A stretch of 8,930 nucleotides of DNA from Lachnospiraceae bacterium. GTDB lineage: Bacteria > Bacillota > Clostridia > Lachnospirales > Lachnospiraceae. Of the stretch, positions 1 through 5,889 are shown one piece after another. The DNA is taken from contig VSNM01000133.1 in the NCBI GenBank assembly GCA_009774245.1, forward strand, positions 1 through 8,930. Reading direction: 5' to 3'. Within the stretch, counting starts at the first letter, position 1; each line of letters opens with the position of its first letter. The notes beneath the pieces are model-generated. The model searched no databases. It was given only the letters and a program-made list of their open reading frames with translations, and was not told the origin of the DNA. The position numbers were made by a program, and so were the translations under genes.

Positions 1-304
1 CAGTATCTGCAATTTTCAAGGTTCAATTGAGCCTAGTTTTTTGGTTCAGTTTTTCATAGATTACTTGACACTACCCGCAAAATATGTCTTTGTGAAATAT
101 CAACTCTTATTATAGAATTGTGACAGGGAAATACAATGGATTTAAGAGTGATAACTTGTAAGTTAGCGACTTTTCCTTGACATACAGTTTGGCGTATGTA
201 AACATAGAGGCGAAAGGACGCCAAAAGGAGCCATGGCAGGAAAAGGCGGAATCCATTCCGATGATTGCGTACTGACAGATTGTGTGCTGGCAGGAAGAAA
301 AGGA
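1..304. other. Non-coding upstream region
   Basis: No convincing gene is visible here. It holds a weak terminator-like hairpin (19-42) and one moderate promoter-like pair, TTGTGA (90-95) and TAGAAT (113-118) with a 17-bp spacer. A second TTGACA (177-182) has only a poor -10 (TAAACA at 199-204). A short hairpin GGCG/CGCC lies at about 209-222. An open frame starting with ATG at 233 has a purine-rich stretch only two bases upstream and runs over the GH43 promoter and start, so I do not call it. The stretch may be a remnant of an older mobile element, but nothing proves that. Confidence 0.5.
19..42 (+). terminator. Weak intrinsic terminator candidate
   Basis: AGGTTC (19-24) can pair with GAGCCT (29-34) around an AATT loop, including one G-U pair. 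After two bases a run of six T follows (37-42). This fits a short Rho-independent terminator for a gene ending left of the window. The stem is only six pairs, so the call is tentative. Confidence 0.35.
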
Positions 305-333
305 TTGTGGCGTCAGATGCTTTTTGATATAAT
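305..333 (+). promoter_or_regulatory. Extended -10 promoter of the GH43 operon
   Basis: A perfect TATAAT (328-333) is preceded by TG (325-326), giving a TGnTATAAT extended -10. A partial -35, TTGTGG (305-310), lies 17 bp upstream. Transcription would start near 340 and leave a leader of about 30 bases that contains the AGGAGG ribosome site (358-363) of the gene at 369. No operator-like palindrome is obvious around it. Confidence 0.65.
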
Positions 334-368
334 TGTGGAAGAATTTAGGAGATATTTAGGAGGTCTTT

Positions 369-2141
369 ATGGCGGCATATTTATTTGCACATTTTATCGG
401 GGAAGAGAAAGATGGGGAACAGATCTATTTTTCTGTGAGCAGGGATGGACTGCACTGGAAAGATCTGCACAATGGAAATCCCATACTAATATCGCAGACG
501 GGTACCTGTGGTGTGCGTGATCCGTTTCTGGTGCGGCATCCACAGACAGGTACAGTTTATCTGATCGCTACGGATCTGCGCATCGAGGCGGGGAAAGGCT
601 GGAAGGAGGCACAGGAGAACGGGAGCAGGAGTATTATCGTGTGGAAGACGGACGATCTCGTGCACTGGACAAAGGAGAGGAGCTTCGAGGTCGGAATCCC
701 TAAAGCCGGGTGCGTGTGGGCGCCGGAAGCGGTATTTGACAGGGAAAAAGGCGCCTTTCTCGTATTTTTTGCGTCAAAAGTAGACGGAAAACACAGGATT
801 TACGCGACCTACACAGCAGATTTCGAGCAGTTTTCGGACACGTTTCTGTACATGGAAAAAGAAAAGGACGTGATCGACACGACAATTTTAGAAGATAACG
901 GACAATACTACCGCATCTCCAAGGACGAGACGGACAAGAGGCTGGTGATGGAACGATCGGATTCCCTGACGGGGGAGTTTGTCAGGATATCCTCTCCGGT
1001 ATTGGATGATCTGGTGGGCGTCGAGGGGCCGGAGGGGTATCGTATGCCGGATGGTAAGACATGGTGCCTGATCGCGGATCAGTTCCAGACTGGAAAAGGA
1101 TATCTGCCCATGCTGACAGACGACCTGTCTTCCGGCAGTTTCAGAATCTTATCGCCGGACGAGTACGATATGGGAAAAACGAAAAAACGCCACGGGGGAA
1201 TCCTGCCGATCACGGACGAGGAGTATGAGCGGCTGTTGACATGGTACGACAGGACGAATCCGGTGCTGGACGGTCTGTATGCAGATCCGGATCTGTATTA
1301 TGAGGATGGGACTTTTTATCTCTATCCCACAACAGATGGATTTCCGCACTGGTCGGGAGACGAATTTTATGTGTTTACGTCAAAGGACGGCATTGTTTTT
1401 GAAAAAGGCGCGCGTATCCTGGATGTTTCTTCCGATCAGGTTCTGTGGGCGGTCGGAAGCGCATGGGCGCCATGCATCGCGAAAAAGGACGGCAAATATT
1501 ACTTTTACTTCTGCGCGAAGAACCAGGAGGGAACGTCGTGCATTGGCGCTGCCGCCGCGTCGTCGCCAACAGGGCCTTTCATTGCGATGGACGAGCCGAT
1601 GATCACGATGGAGATGATGGGCAGAAACGGGATTCGGATGTCCCAGACAATCGATCCGTCCGTTTATCAGGAGGGCGATGCCTATTATCTGTTGTTTGGA
1701 AACGGGGAAGCCGCAGTTGCCAGACTGTCTGACGACATGGTACATATCGAGGAGGACACCCTGCGGAATATCCGGGGATTAAAAGATTTCAGGGAAGCGG
1801 TCACAGTCCTGAAACGAAACGGCATGTATCATTTCACATGGTCGTGCGACGACACAGGCAGCGAGGATTACCATGTCAATTACGGCGTGTCTGACTCGCT
1901 GTATGGCTCGGTGACATTTATCAATACCATTCTGAAAAAGGATGTCGCGCGGAATATCCTGGGGACGGGGCATCACAGTATCATGAAAATGCCAGAGAGC
2001 GACCAATACCGGATCGCATATCACCGTTTTGGGACGCCTCTGGAACAGTATCAGGAAGGAAAAGGCTGGCACAGGGAAGTGTGCATAGCGCCGCTGATGT
2101 TTGACGAGGACGGGTTTATGCTGCCGGTTGTTGTCTTATAG
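369..2141 (+). CDS. Cytoplasmic two-module glycoside hydrolase family 43 protein
   Basis: This 590-residue protein contains two GH43-type five-bladed beta-propeller modules, about residues 1-290 and 295-590. GH43 enzymes cleave arabinose, xylose or galactose linkages with an Asp base, an Asp pKa modulator and a Glu acid. Each module shows a plausible set. Module 1 has D51 in RDP, D170 in VID and E219 in VEGPEG, with H275 near its end. Module 2 has D306 or D308 in ADPD, D429 in IDP and E476 in FREA, with the GTGHHS histidines at 535-536. WAP motifs occur at 117-119 and 366-368. There is no signal peptide or anchor, so it should act inside the cell on imported oligosaccharides. AGGAGG lies five bases before the ATG. 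The substrate cannot be read from the sequence; arabinosidase or xylosidase is the usual guess. Family call firm, specificity open. Confidence 0.9.
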   Translation: MAAYLFAHFIGEEKDGEQIYFSVSRDGLHWKDLHNGNPILISQTGTCGVRDPFLVRHPQTGTVYLIATDLRIEAGKGWKEAQENGSRSIIVWKTDDLVHWTKERSFEVGIPKAGCVWAPEAVFDREKGAFLVFFASKVDGKHRIYATYTADFEQFSDTFLYMEKEKDVIDTTILEDNGQYYRISKDETDKRLVMERSDSLTGEFVRISSPVLDDLVGVEGPEGYRMPDGKTWCLIADQFQTGKGYLPMLTDDLSSGSFRILSPDEYDMGKTKKRHGGILPITDEEYERLLTWYDRTNPVLDGLYADPDLYYEDGTFYLYPTTDGFPHWSGDEFYVFTSKDGIVFEKGARILDVSSDQVLWAVGSAWAPCIAKKDGKYYFYFCAKNQEGTSCIGAAAASSPTGPFIAMDEPMITMEMMGRNGIRMSQTIDPSVYQEGDAYYLLFGNGEAAVARLSDDMVHIEEDTLRNIRGLKDFREAVTVLKRNGMYHFTWSCDDTGSEDYHVNYGVSDSLYGSVTFINTILKKDVARNILGTGHHSIMKMPESDQYRIAYHRFGTPLEQYQEGKGWHREVCIAPLMFDEDGFMLPVVVL

Positions 2142-2178
2142 GGGTGCTGATTCAATAGAATGGTAAGGGAGGTGGACA

Positions 2179-3177
2179 ATGTATATAGCAAATGAAACAA
2201 GGTATGAACAGATGAAGTACAATCGCTGCGGGGCAAGCGGGTTAAAGCTCCCCGTGGTGTCTCTGGGACTGTGGCACAATTTCGGTTCCAACGGGAATTT
2301 TGACAATATGACGCAGATGTGCGAGACCGCTTTTGACAAAGGTATCACACATTTCGACCTCGCCAACAATTATGGCCCTGTGCCCGGCGCGGCGGAGGAA
2401 AATTTCGGGCGGATTTTGAGAAAAAGTCTTGGCGCGTACAGGGATGAGCTGGTCATCTCGACGAAGGCGGGATATGACATGTGGCCGGGGCCTTACGGGG
2501 ACTGGGGAAGCAGGAAATACCTGATCGCCAGCCTGGATCAGAGCCTTCGGAGAATGGGACTGGATTACGTGGATATTTACTATCATCACAGACCGGACCC
2601 GGAGACTCCATTGGAGGAGACTGCCCGGGCGCTGGACGATATTGTCAGGAGCGGGAAGGCTCTGTATATCGGTATTTCGAATTACAACAAGGAACAGACG
2701 ATTGCGATTGCAGCGCTTTTTAAAGATATGGGGACACCGTTTATCATCAATCAGAGAAAGTACTCCATGTTTGACCGCAGTATTGAGGAGGACGGGCTGA
2801 AGGCATATGCCGCGGCAAATGGGATTGGCATTATTACGTTCTGCCCCCTGGCGCAGGGACTGCTGACAGACCGCTATCTGAATGGGATTCCCGAGAACAG
2901 CCGCATCAGGACAGACGGGAGATTTCTGAAAGAGGATGCCATCACTGATGAGACGCTGGAAAAAGTGCGCGCCCTGAATGCGGTTGCGGCAGAGCGCGGG
3001 CAGAGCCTCGCACAGATGGCACTGGCATGGATTTTGCGGGATGGGGACATTACAAGCGTACTGATCGGTGCGTCCAGACCATCACAGATTACAGACAATG
3101 TGGGCATGCTCGGAAATATGCGGTTTGAAAAGGACGAGATTGGACGGATTGAACAGATTTTGAATGGTGAAAAATAG
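2179..3177 (+). CDS. yghZ: Aldo-keto reductase, YghZ / L-glyceraldehyde 3-phosphate reductase type
   Basis: This 332-residue NADPH-dependent aldo-keto reductase (TIM barrel) resembles E. coli YghZ (Gpr, 346 residues) closely over its whole length. Shared stretches as I recall them include SLGLWHNFG, THFDLANNYGP, STKAGYDMWPGPYG and GSRKYL. The catalytic tetrad is visible as D60, Y65, K96 and H136 or H137. The cofactor-phosphate loop is at LIGASRPSQI (about 295-304). YghZ reduces L-glyceraldehyde 3-phosphate and several other aldehydes; the true substrate here is not known. GGAGGT (2168-2173) lies five bases before the chosen ATG, and the N-terminus aligns with that of YghZ, which supports this start. 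It follows the GH43 gene by 37 bp with no terminator, so the two are probably co-transcribed and the enzyme may handle sugar-derived aldehydes. Confidence 0.9.
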   Translation: MYIANETRYEQMKYNRCGASGLKLPVVSLGLWHNFGSNGNFDNMTQMCETAFDKGITHFDLANNYGPVPGAAEENFGRILRKSLGAYRDELVISTKAGYDMWPGPYGDWGSRKYLIASLDQSLRRMGLDYVDIYYHHRPDPETPLEETARALDDIVRSGKALYIGISNYNKEQTIAIAALFKDMGTPFIINQRKYSMFDRSIEEDGLKAYAAANGIGIITFCPLAQGLLTDRYLNGIPENSRIRTDGRFLKEDAITDETLEKVRALNAVAAERGQSLAQMALAWILRDGDITSVLIGASRPSQITDNVGMLGNMRFEKDEIGRIEQILNGEK

Positions 3178-3190
3178 GGGGAGGACTGCT

Positions 3191-3259
3191 ATGGATATAT
3201 CATTTGCTTCGTCTGATGTCATATTGGCCGATGTGATGAAGAGCATGCCCTTGATCTGA
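3191..3259 (+). pseudogene. Start of a truncated third operon gene
   Basis: Thirteen bases after the reductase stop, an ATG follows an excellent ribosome site (GGGGGAGG, ending at 3184, six bases before the ATG). The frame codes for only 22 residues (MDISFASSDVILADVMKSMP, then LI) before TGA. The strong site in operon position suggests the 5' end of a longer gene whose body was lost by a deletion or insertion close to the foldback element at 3291. I do not recognise the family. It could also be a genuine tiny peptide. Confidence 0.4.
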
Positions 3260-3290
3260 TAGATTCCCTTTCCTGTTTTAACTACGGTGT

Positions 3291-3327
3291 ACTTAGGAAC
3301 TGTAAACAAATAACTCATCAATTTGAC
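3291..3327 (+). repeat. Left terminal inverted repeat of the foldback element
   Basis: It contains the core AACTGTAAACAAATAACT followed by an ATTTGAC block (3321-3327). The reverse complement of 3470-3505 matches it with five mismatches, all transitions, and one gap. Confidence 0.75.
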
Positions 3328-3469
3328 TTGTCAGGTACTGACATGGCTAAATGTCCATCTACGGCATCAGATAATCTTGACGTAAGGCATTGTCCCTTAT
3401 GCTGTTGCCTCCTACGTCTGCGAGTATCTTCTGATTACGAAGTAATTTGCAGTCGGACATATATACAGC

Positions 3470-3505
3470 GTCAAATTAACAAGTTATTTATTTACAGTTT
3501 TAAGT
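3470..3505 (-). repeat. Right terminal inverted repeat of the foldback element
   Basis: Read on the - strand it contains AACTGTAAATAAATAACT, which differs from the left core by one base, and the same AATTTGAC block at its inner end. Confidence 0.75.
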
Positions 3506-3555
3506 CCTGTGTGAACAGTAACTCTTTATATATCGAAAATTGAGGAAACCGTCAG

Positions 3556-3584
3556 TTGACAGTTGTTCTTTAAACTGTTACAAT
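3556..3584 (+). promoter_or_regulatory. tetR promoter
   Basis: A perfect -35 TTGACA (3556-3561), a 17-bp spacer and a good -10 TACAAT (3579-3584) predict a start near 3591. The start falls inside the candidate operator at 3589-3600, which fits autorepression by the TetR protein encoded next. Confidence 0.75.
3559..3578. promoter_or_regulatory. Inverted repeat in the tetR promoter spacer
   Basis: ACAGTT (3559-3564) and AACTGT (3573-3578) form a 6-bp inverted repeat separated by eight bases, between and overlapping the promoter boxes. It could bind a second regulator. The right arm extended to AACTGTTAC recurs at 4261-4269. Confidence 0.3.
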
Positions 3585-3588
3585 GAAA

Positions 3589-3600
3589 GCATGTACTTGC
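3589..3600. promoter_or_regulatory. Candidate TetR operator 1
   Basis: GCATGTACTTGC is a near-palindrome (10 of 12 positions symmetric, centre GTAC) at the predicted transcription start of tetR. Its exact reverse complement lies inside the promoter of the downstream gene at 4345-4356. A 12-bp palindrome shared by both promoters of a regulator-target pair is the pattern expected of a TetR-family operator. The binding itself is inferred. Confidence 0.55.
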
Positions 3601-3644
3601 ATGAAAGAGAACAGTACACAATCATAGAAAGGGGGAATCAGGTT

Positions 3645-4220
3645 TTGGATGAAACAAGCCAGAAAATAATTGACGCAGCCATGGCATTAGTCCGGGATAA
3701 GGGATATGTCGCAACAACAACAAAAGAGATTGCAAGGCTGGCGGGTGTCAATGAGTGTACCCTGTTCCGTAAGTTTGAGAGTAAAAAGGATATTGTCATA
3801 CAGGGGGCAAACCAGTCGGGCTGGCGGGCGGATGTCGTGCCGGAGATTTTTGAAAACGTGATGTGGGAATTAGAAACGGATCTGGAGATGTTTATGCGGG
3901 CGTACATTGACAGGATGACGCCGGATTTTGTCAATCTGTCAATCGGTTTAAGAGCGCCGCAGCTCTATGAGGAAACGAAGCAGTTGATTATGAAAGTCCC
4001 ACAGGCTTTTCTGGAGTCTTTTACTGCTTATTTGAAACAGATGTGCGAGAGGGGGAAAATACCGGAGAGGGATTTCGATGCGCTTGCAATGATGGTATTT
4101 TCAGCGACGTTTGGCTATACATTCCTAAACGCATCTTTTGGAAAAGAACTGACAGATGTGAAAAAAGATAAGTACATAAAGGAAAGTGTGCAGACATTTG
4201 TGAAAGGGATAAGTCAGTAG
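3645..4220 (+). CDS. TetR/AcrR-family transcriptional regulator
   Basis: This 191-residue protein begins with a typical TetR DNA-binding domain. Helix 1 is about residues 5-19, the helix-turn-helix about 24-44 (TTTKEIARLAGVNECTLFRKF), followed by SKKD. The rest is an all-helical ligand and dimer domain whose inducer cannot be predicted. I chose TTG at 3645 because AAAGGGGGA (3628-3636) lies about eight bases upstream, the length fits the family, and the predicted transcript starts near 3591. An in-frame ATG at 3591 would add 18 residues but would sit at the very start of the transcript. The protein probably represses its own promoter and that of the acetolactate-synthase-type gene 162 bp downstream, where the same 12-bp palindrome occurs. 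Family call firm, targets inferred. Confidence 0.88.
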   Translation: MDETSQKIIDAAMALVRDKGYVATTTKEIARLAGVNECTLFRKFESKKDIVIQGANQSGWRADVVPEIFENVMWELETDLEMFMRAYIDRMTPDFVNLSIGLRAPQLYEETKQLIMKVPQAFLESFTAYLKQMCERGKIPERDFDALAMMVFSATFGYTFLNASFGKELTDVKKDKYIKESVQTFVKGISQ

Positions 4221-4298
4221 GGAGACAGCCGTGTGAAAGAGAAACGGTCGAAAGTATCCGAACTGTTACGGATTTGGCGCTGTCAAAAGGCAATGCAA

Positions 4299-4324
4299 TA
4301 GGAAACGACAGAAATCGTTTCCTA
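4299..4324. repeat. Perfect 10-bp hairpin upstream of the fusion-gene promoter
   Basis: TAGGAAACGA (4299-4308) pairs perfectly with TCGTTTCCTA (4315-4324) around a CAGAAA loop, six bases before the -35 box at 4331. It lacks a T run on either strand, so it is a poor intrinsic terminator. It may end or stabilise the tetR transcript or be a protein-binding palindrome. Confidence 0.5.
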
Positions 4325-4330
4325 TAAAAA

Positions 4331-4361
4331 TTGACAGTGAGCAAGCAAGTACATGCATATT
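4331..4361 (+). promoter_or_regulatory. Promoter of the ilvB-type fusion gene
   Basis: A perfect -35 TTGACA (4331-4336) is clear. The -10 is weak: either TGCATA (4354-4359, 17-bp spacer) or CATATT (4356-4361, 19-bp spacer). The spacer holds the 12-bp candidate TetR operator. The ribosome site AAGGGAG (4370-4376) follows closely. No other promoter is obvious before the downstream membrane genes, so it may drive them too. Confidence 0.5.
4345..4356. promoter_or_regulatory. Candidate TetR operator 2
   Basis: GCAAGTACATGC is the exact reverse complement of 3589-3600. It lies between the -35 box and the likely -10 box, where bound repressor would block RNA polymerase. That supports the TetR protein controlling this gene. 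Confidence 0.55.
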
Positions 4362-4382
4362 GCATCAAGAAGGGAGATTATT

Positions 4383-5885
4383 ATGAAACAGATTACGGGT
4401 GCGGATTTATTTGTGAAAGCATTAAAGGAAGAAAAGGTAGATGTGCTGTTTGCTTATCCGGGTGGGCAGGCGATAGACCTTTTCAATGCTCTGTATGGGG
4501 AAAAGGAGATCGATGTTATCCTGCCCCGCCATGAGCAGGGCCTGATCCATGCGGCGGACGGTTATGCCCGTTCTACGGGGAAGGTTGGTGTCTGCCTTGT
4601 GACCAGTGGGCCGGGGGCGACAAACCTTGTGACCGGGATTGCAACGGCGAATTATGACAGCGTTCCGCTGGTCTGTTTTACAGGGCAGGTGCCTACGAAC
4701 CTGATTGGAAATGATGCCTTTCAGGAAGTCGATATTGTTGGGATTACACGGAGCATCTGCAAATATGCGGTGACAGTGCGGAAAAGGGAGGACTTGGCGG
4801 AAACAATCAAAAAGGCATTTATCATTGCAAAGACAGGAAAGCCGGGAGTAGTCGTGGTCGATTTGCCGAAAGACATTCAGAGGGCTTATGGAAGTGACGC
4901 ATATCCGGAAGAAGTAGTCATCAGAGGATATAAACCGCAGCTTTCCGTACATATGGGACAAATCAGCAAAGCAGTGGAACTTCTGAACCACGCAGAAAAG
5001 CCAGTGTTTTTGATTGGCGGCGGGGTGAATATTGCCTGTGCGAATCGGGAAATGACACAGCTTGCAGAGCTGACAGGCGTTCCTGTGGTCACGACAATTA
5101 TGGGAAAGGGAGCAGGCATTCCGGACATTGAAAATATTATGGCAATCTCCGCTCTGTTTGACATTTCCATTGATGAGCTGCTTTCCAATGAAAAGGGGGC
5201 AAAAAAGCCGGCAGACTATCTTTATGAGAGCATCACGGAGTATGACATTGATGAGCCGAAACGCTACGATATGAAATTCGGCGGGGCAAAGCAATTCACA
5301 CTGTCGGGATATGAAGGTGAGAAAATCCGAGTCCGCCTTGTATCCAATACCATGCCCACGCTTCAGAATGATTTCAAGGTCAGGATTGATGACATAAAAA
5401 GACGGATTGATGTGGACGTAAACCGTAAAAACGGGGTGACGGAAGCGACAGCAAAAGAAGCGGTCAGCATCTTTGTCCAGATACCGACGCCGTATATCGG
5501 GAAAATTGAATGTGCGGTCAATGCGGAAACGGTGGAAATCCGTTCTTTGGAGTGCGAGAGCATAGAGCTTGATATAAAGACACCGGATGTTATCCTTGCG
5601 GACGTCACCGGAATGGTAGAGATTAACTGTAACCTTGATATGGAAGTATTCTGCCATTCCTTAAACGGGGAGGTGGCAATCAACCAAGTGTCTGCAACTT
5701 CAAAAATCCATGTTCCGAAGGACGCAGCGTTTACTGCCGTTGCGAAGGGGATTGGCACAAGCATCTCCTATGAGAAGGACGGAAAGCAGACCGAGCCTTT
5801 CAGTGTACCGGAGGCGGAGAACATCATTGAACTAAATGGAATCAAGAGCGAGCTTGTTATCTGCACAGATAGAGAGAGGAGCTGA
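4383..5885 (+). CDS. Chimeric protein: acetolactate synthase N-terminus fused to XRE/DUF4097 C-terminus
   Basis: This 500-residue frame joins two unrelated proteins. Residues 1 to about 243 are the N-terminal TPP (pyrimidine-binding) domain and the start of the central domain of an acetolactate synthase large subunit. They show AYPGG (24-28), catalytic E51 in RHEQG, GPGATN (76-81) and FQEVD (113-117), ending at TTIMGKGA. From about 244 the sequence becomes GIPDIENIMAISALFDISID, the end of an XRE helix-turn-helix domain, then a beta-rich DUF4097-like region (about 300-495). The C-terminal ALS half with the GDG TPP/Mg site is absent, as is most of the HTH, so neither ALS activity nor DNA binding is expected. 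ATG at 4383 is chosen for AAGGGAG six bases upstream; an ATG at 4353 lies within the promoter. It probably arose by recombination in a short shared stretch near 5106-5117, or it is an assembly chimera. Confidence 0.85.
   Translation: MKQITGADLFVKALKEEKVDVLFAYPGGQAIDLFNALYGEKEIDVILPRHEQGLIHAADGYARSTGKVGVCLVTSGPGATNLVTGIATANYDSVPLVCFTGQVPTNLIGNDAFQEVDIVGITRSICKYAVTVRKREDLAETIKKAFIIAKTGKPGVVVVDLPKDIQRAYGSDAYPEEVVIRGYKPQLSVHMGQISKAVELLNHAEKPVFLIGGGVNIACANREMTQLAELTGVPVVTTIMGKGAGIPDIENIMAISALFDISIDELLSNEKGAKKPADYLYESITEYDIDEPKRYDMKFGGAKQFTLSGYEGEKIRVRLVSNTMPTLQNDFKVRIDDIKRRIDVDVNRKNGVTEATAKEAVSIFVQIPTPYIGKIECAVNAETVEIRSLECESIELDIKTPDVILADVTGMVEINCNLDMEVFCHSLNGEVAINQVSATSKIHVPKDAAFTAVAKGIGTSISYEKDGKQTEPFSVPEAENIIELNGIKSELVICTDRERS
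5103..5123 (+). other. Fusion junction between ilvB-type and XRE-DUF4097 sequence
   Basis: The reading frame changes from the ALS motif MGKGA to the HTH-tail motif GIPDIEN here. XRE proteins often read WE-K/R-G-A/K-G-IPDI at this point, so a Lys-Gly-Ala stretch (5106-5114) could belong to either parent. This suggests a microhomology-type join. The exact base cannot be fixed without the parents. Confidence 0.7.
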
Positions 5886-5889
5886 CGGT

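Larger units (their letters stand above)
3291..3505. mobile_element. MITE-like foldback element, 215 bp
   Basis: The two ends are long imperfect inverted repeats: 37 bases on the left and 36 on the right, with about 31 of 37 aligned columns identical and one single-base gap. The inner sequence also folds, with GACGTA (3379-3384) facing TACGTC (3413-3418) and a small TGTCAG/CTGACA hairpin (3329-3343). It has no usable coding capacity, which fits a miniature inverted-repeat transposable element moved by a transposase encoded elsewhere. I see no clear target-site duplication, so the exact ends may be off by a few bases. I cannot name the parent IS family. Confidence 0.65.
3178..3555. other. Gene-poor stretch between reductase and tetR
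   Basis: About 380 bases carry no full gene. They hold the 22-codon frame at 3191, a featureless piece (3260-3290), the 215-bp foldback element (3291-3505) and an AT-rich segment leading into the tetR promoter. A 71-codon frame at 3328-3543 lies almost wholly in the foldback element, and I see no reason to think it is translated. Confidence 0.6.

Noticed and set aside
1..110. End of an insertion sequence at the left edge
   Set aside because: The TTGACACTACC stretch looks vaguely like an IS end, but I see no inverted-repeat partner and no transposase remnant in the window.
200..270. Possible c-di-GMP (GEMM) riboswitch, from AAAC, GAAA and GGACGC-like pieces
   Set aside because: The spacing is wrong and the conserved hairpins do not close. 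It also lies upstream of the best promoter, so it would not be in the GH43 leader.
233..520. Open frame of 95 codons before and over the start of the GH43 gene
   Set aside because: Its purine-rich stretch is only two bases from the ATG, it spans the GH43 promoter and start, and its sequence resembles no family I know. The GH43 frame at 369 has a proper ribosome site and clear homology.
3328..3543. 71-codon + strand frame in the foldback element
   Set aside because: It overlaps the inverted repeat and the inner hairpins, has no ribosome site and no family resemblance.
3540..3644. N-terminal extension of TetR from TTG 3540 or ATG 3591
   Set aside because: The extension would contain the promoter (3556-3584) or begin at the transcription start itself. 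TTG 3645 has a strong ribosome site and gives the normal TetR length.
4353..4382. Ten-residue N-terminal extension of the fusion gene from ATG 4353
   Set aside because: It overlaps the operator and the -10 region and lacks a ribosome site; ATG 4383 has AAGGGAG six bases upstream and matches the usual ALS N-terminus.
4422..5657. 411-codon open frame on the - strand
   Set aside because: It lies wholly antisense to the ALS/DUF4097 fusion, crosses the junction between the two parents and has no recognisable domain, so it is a shadow of the + strand coding.
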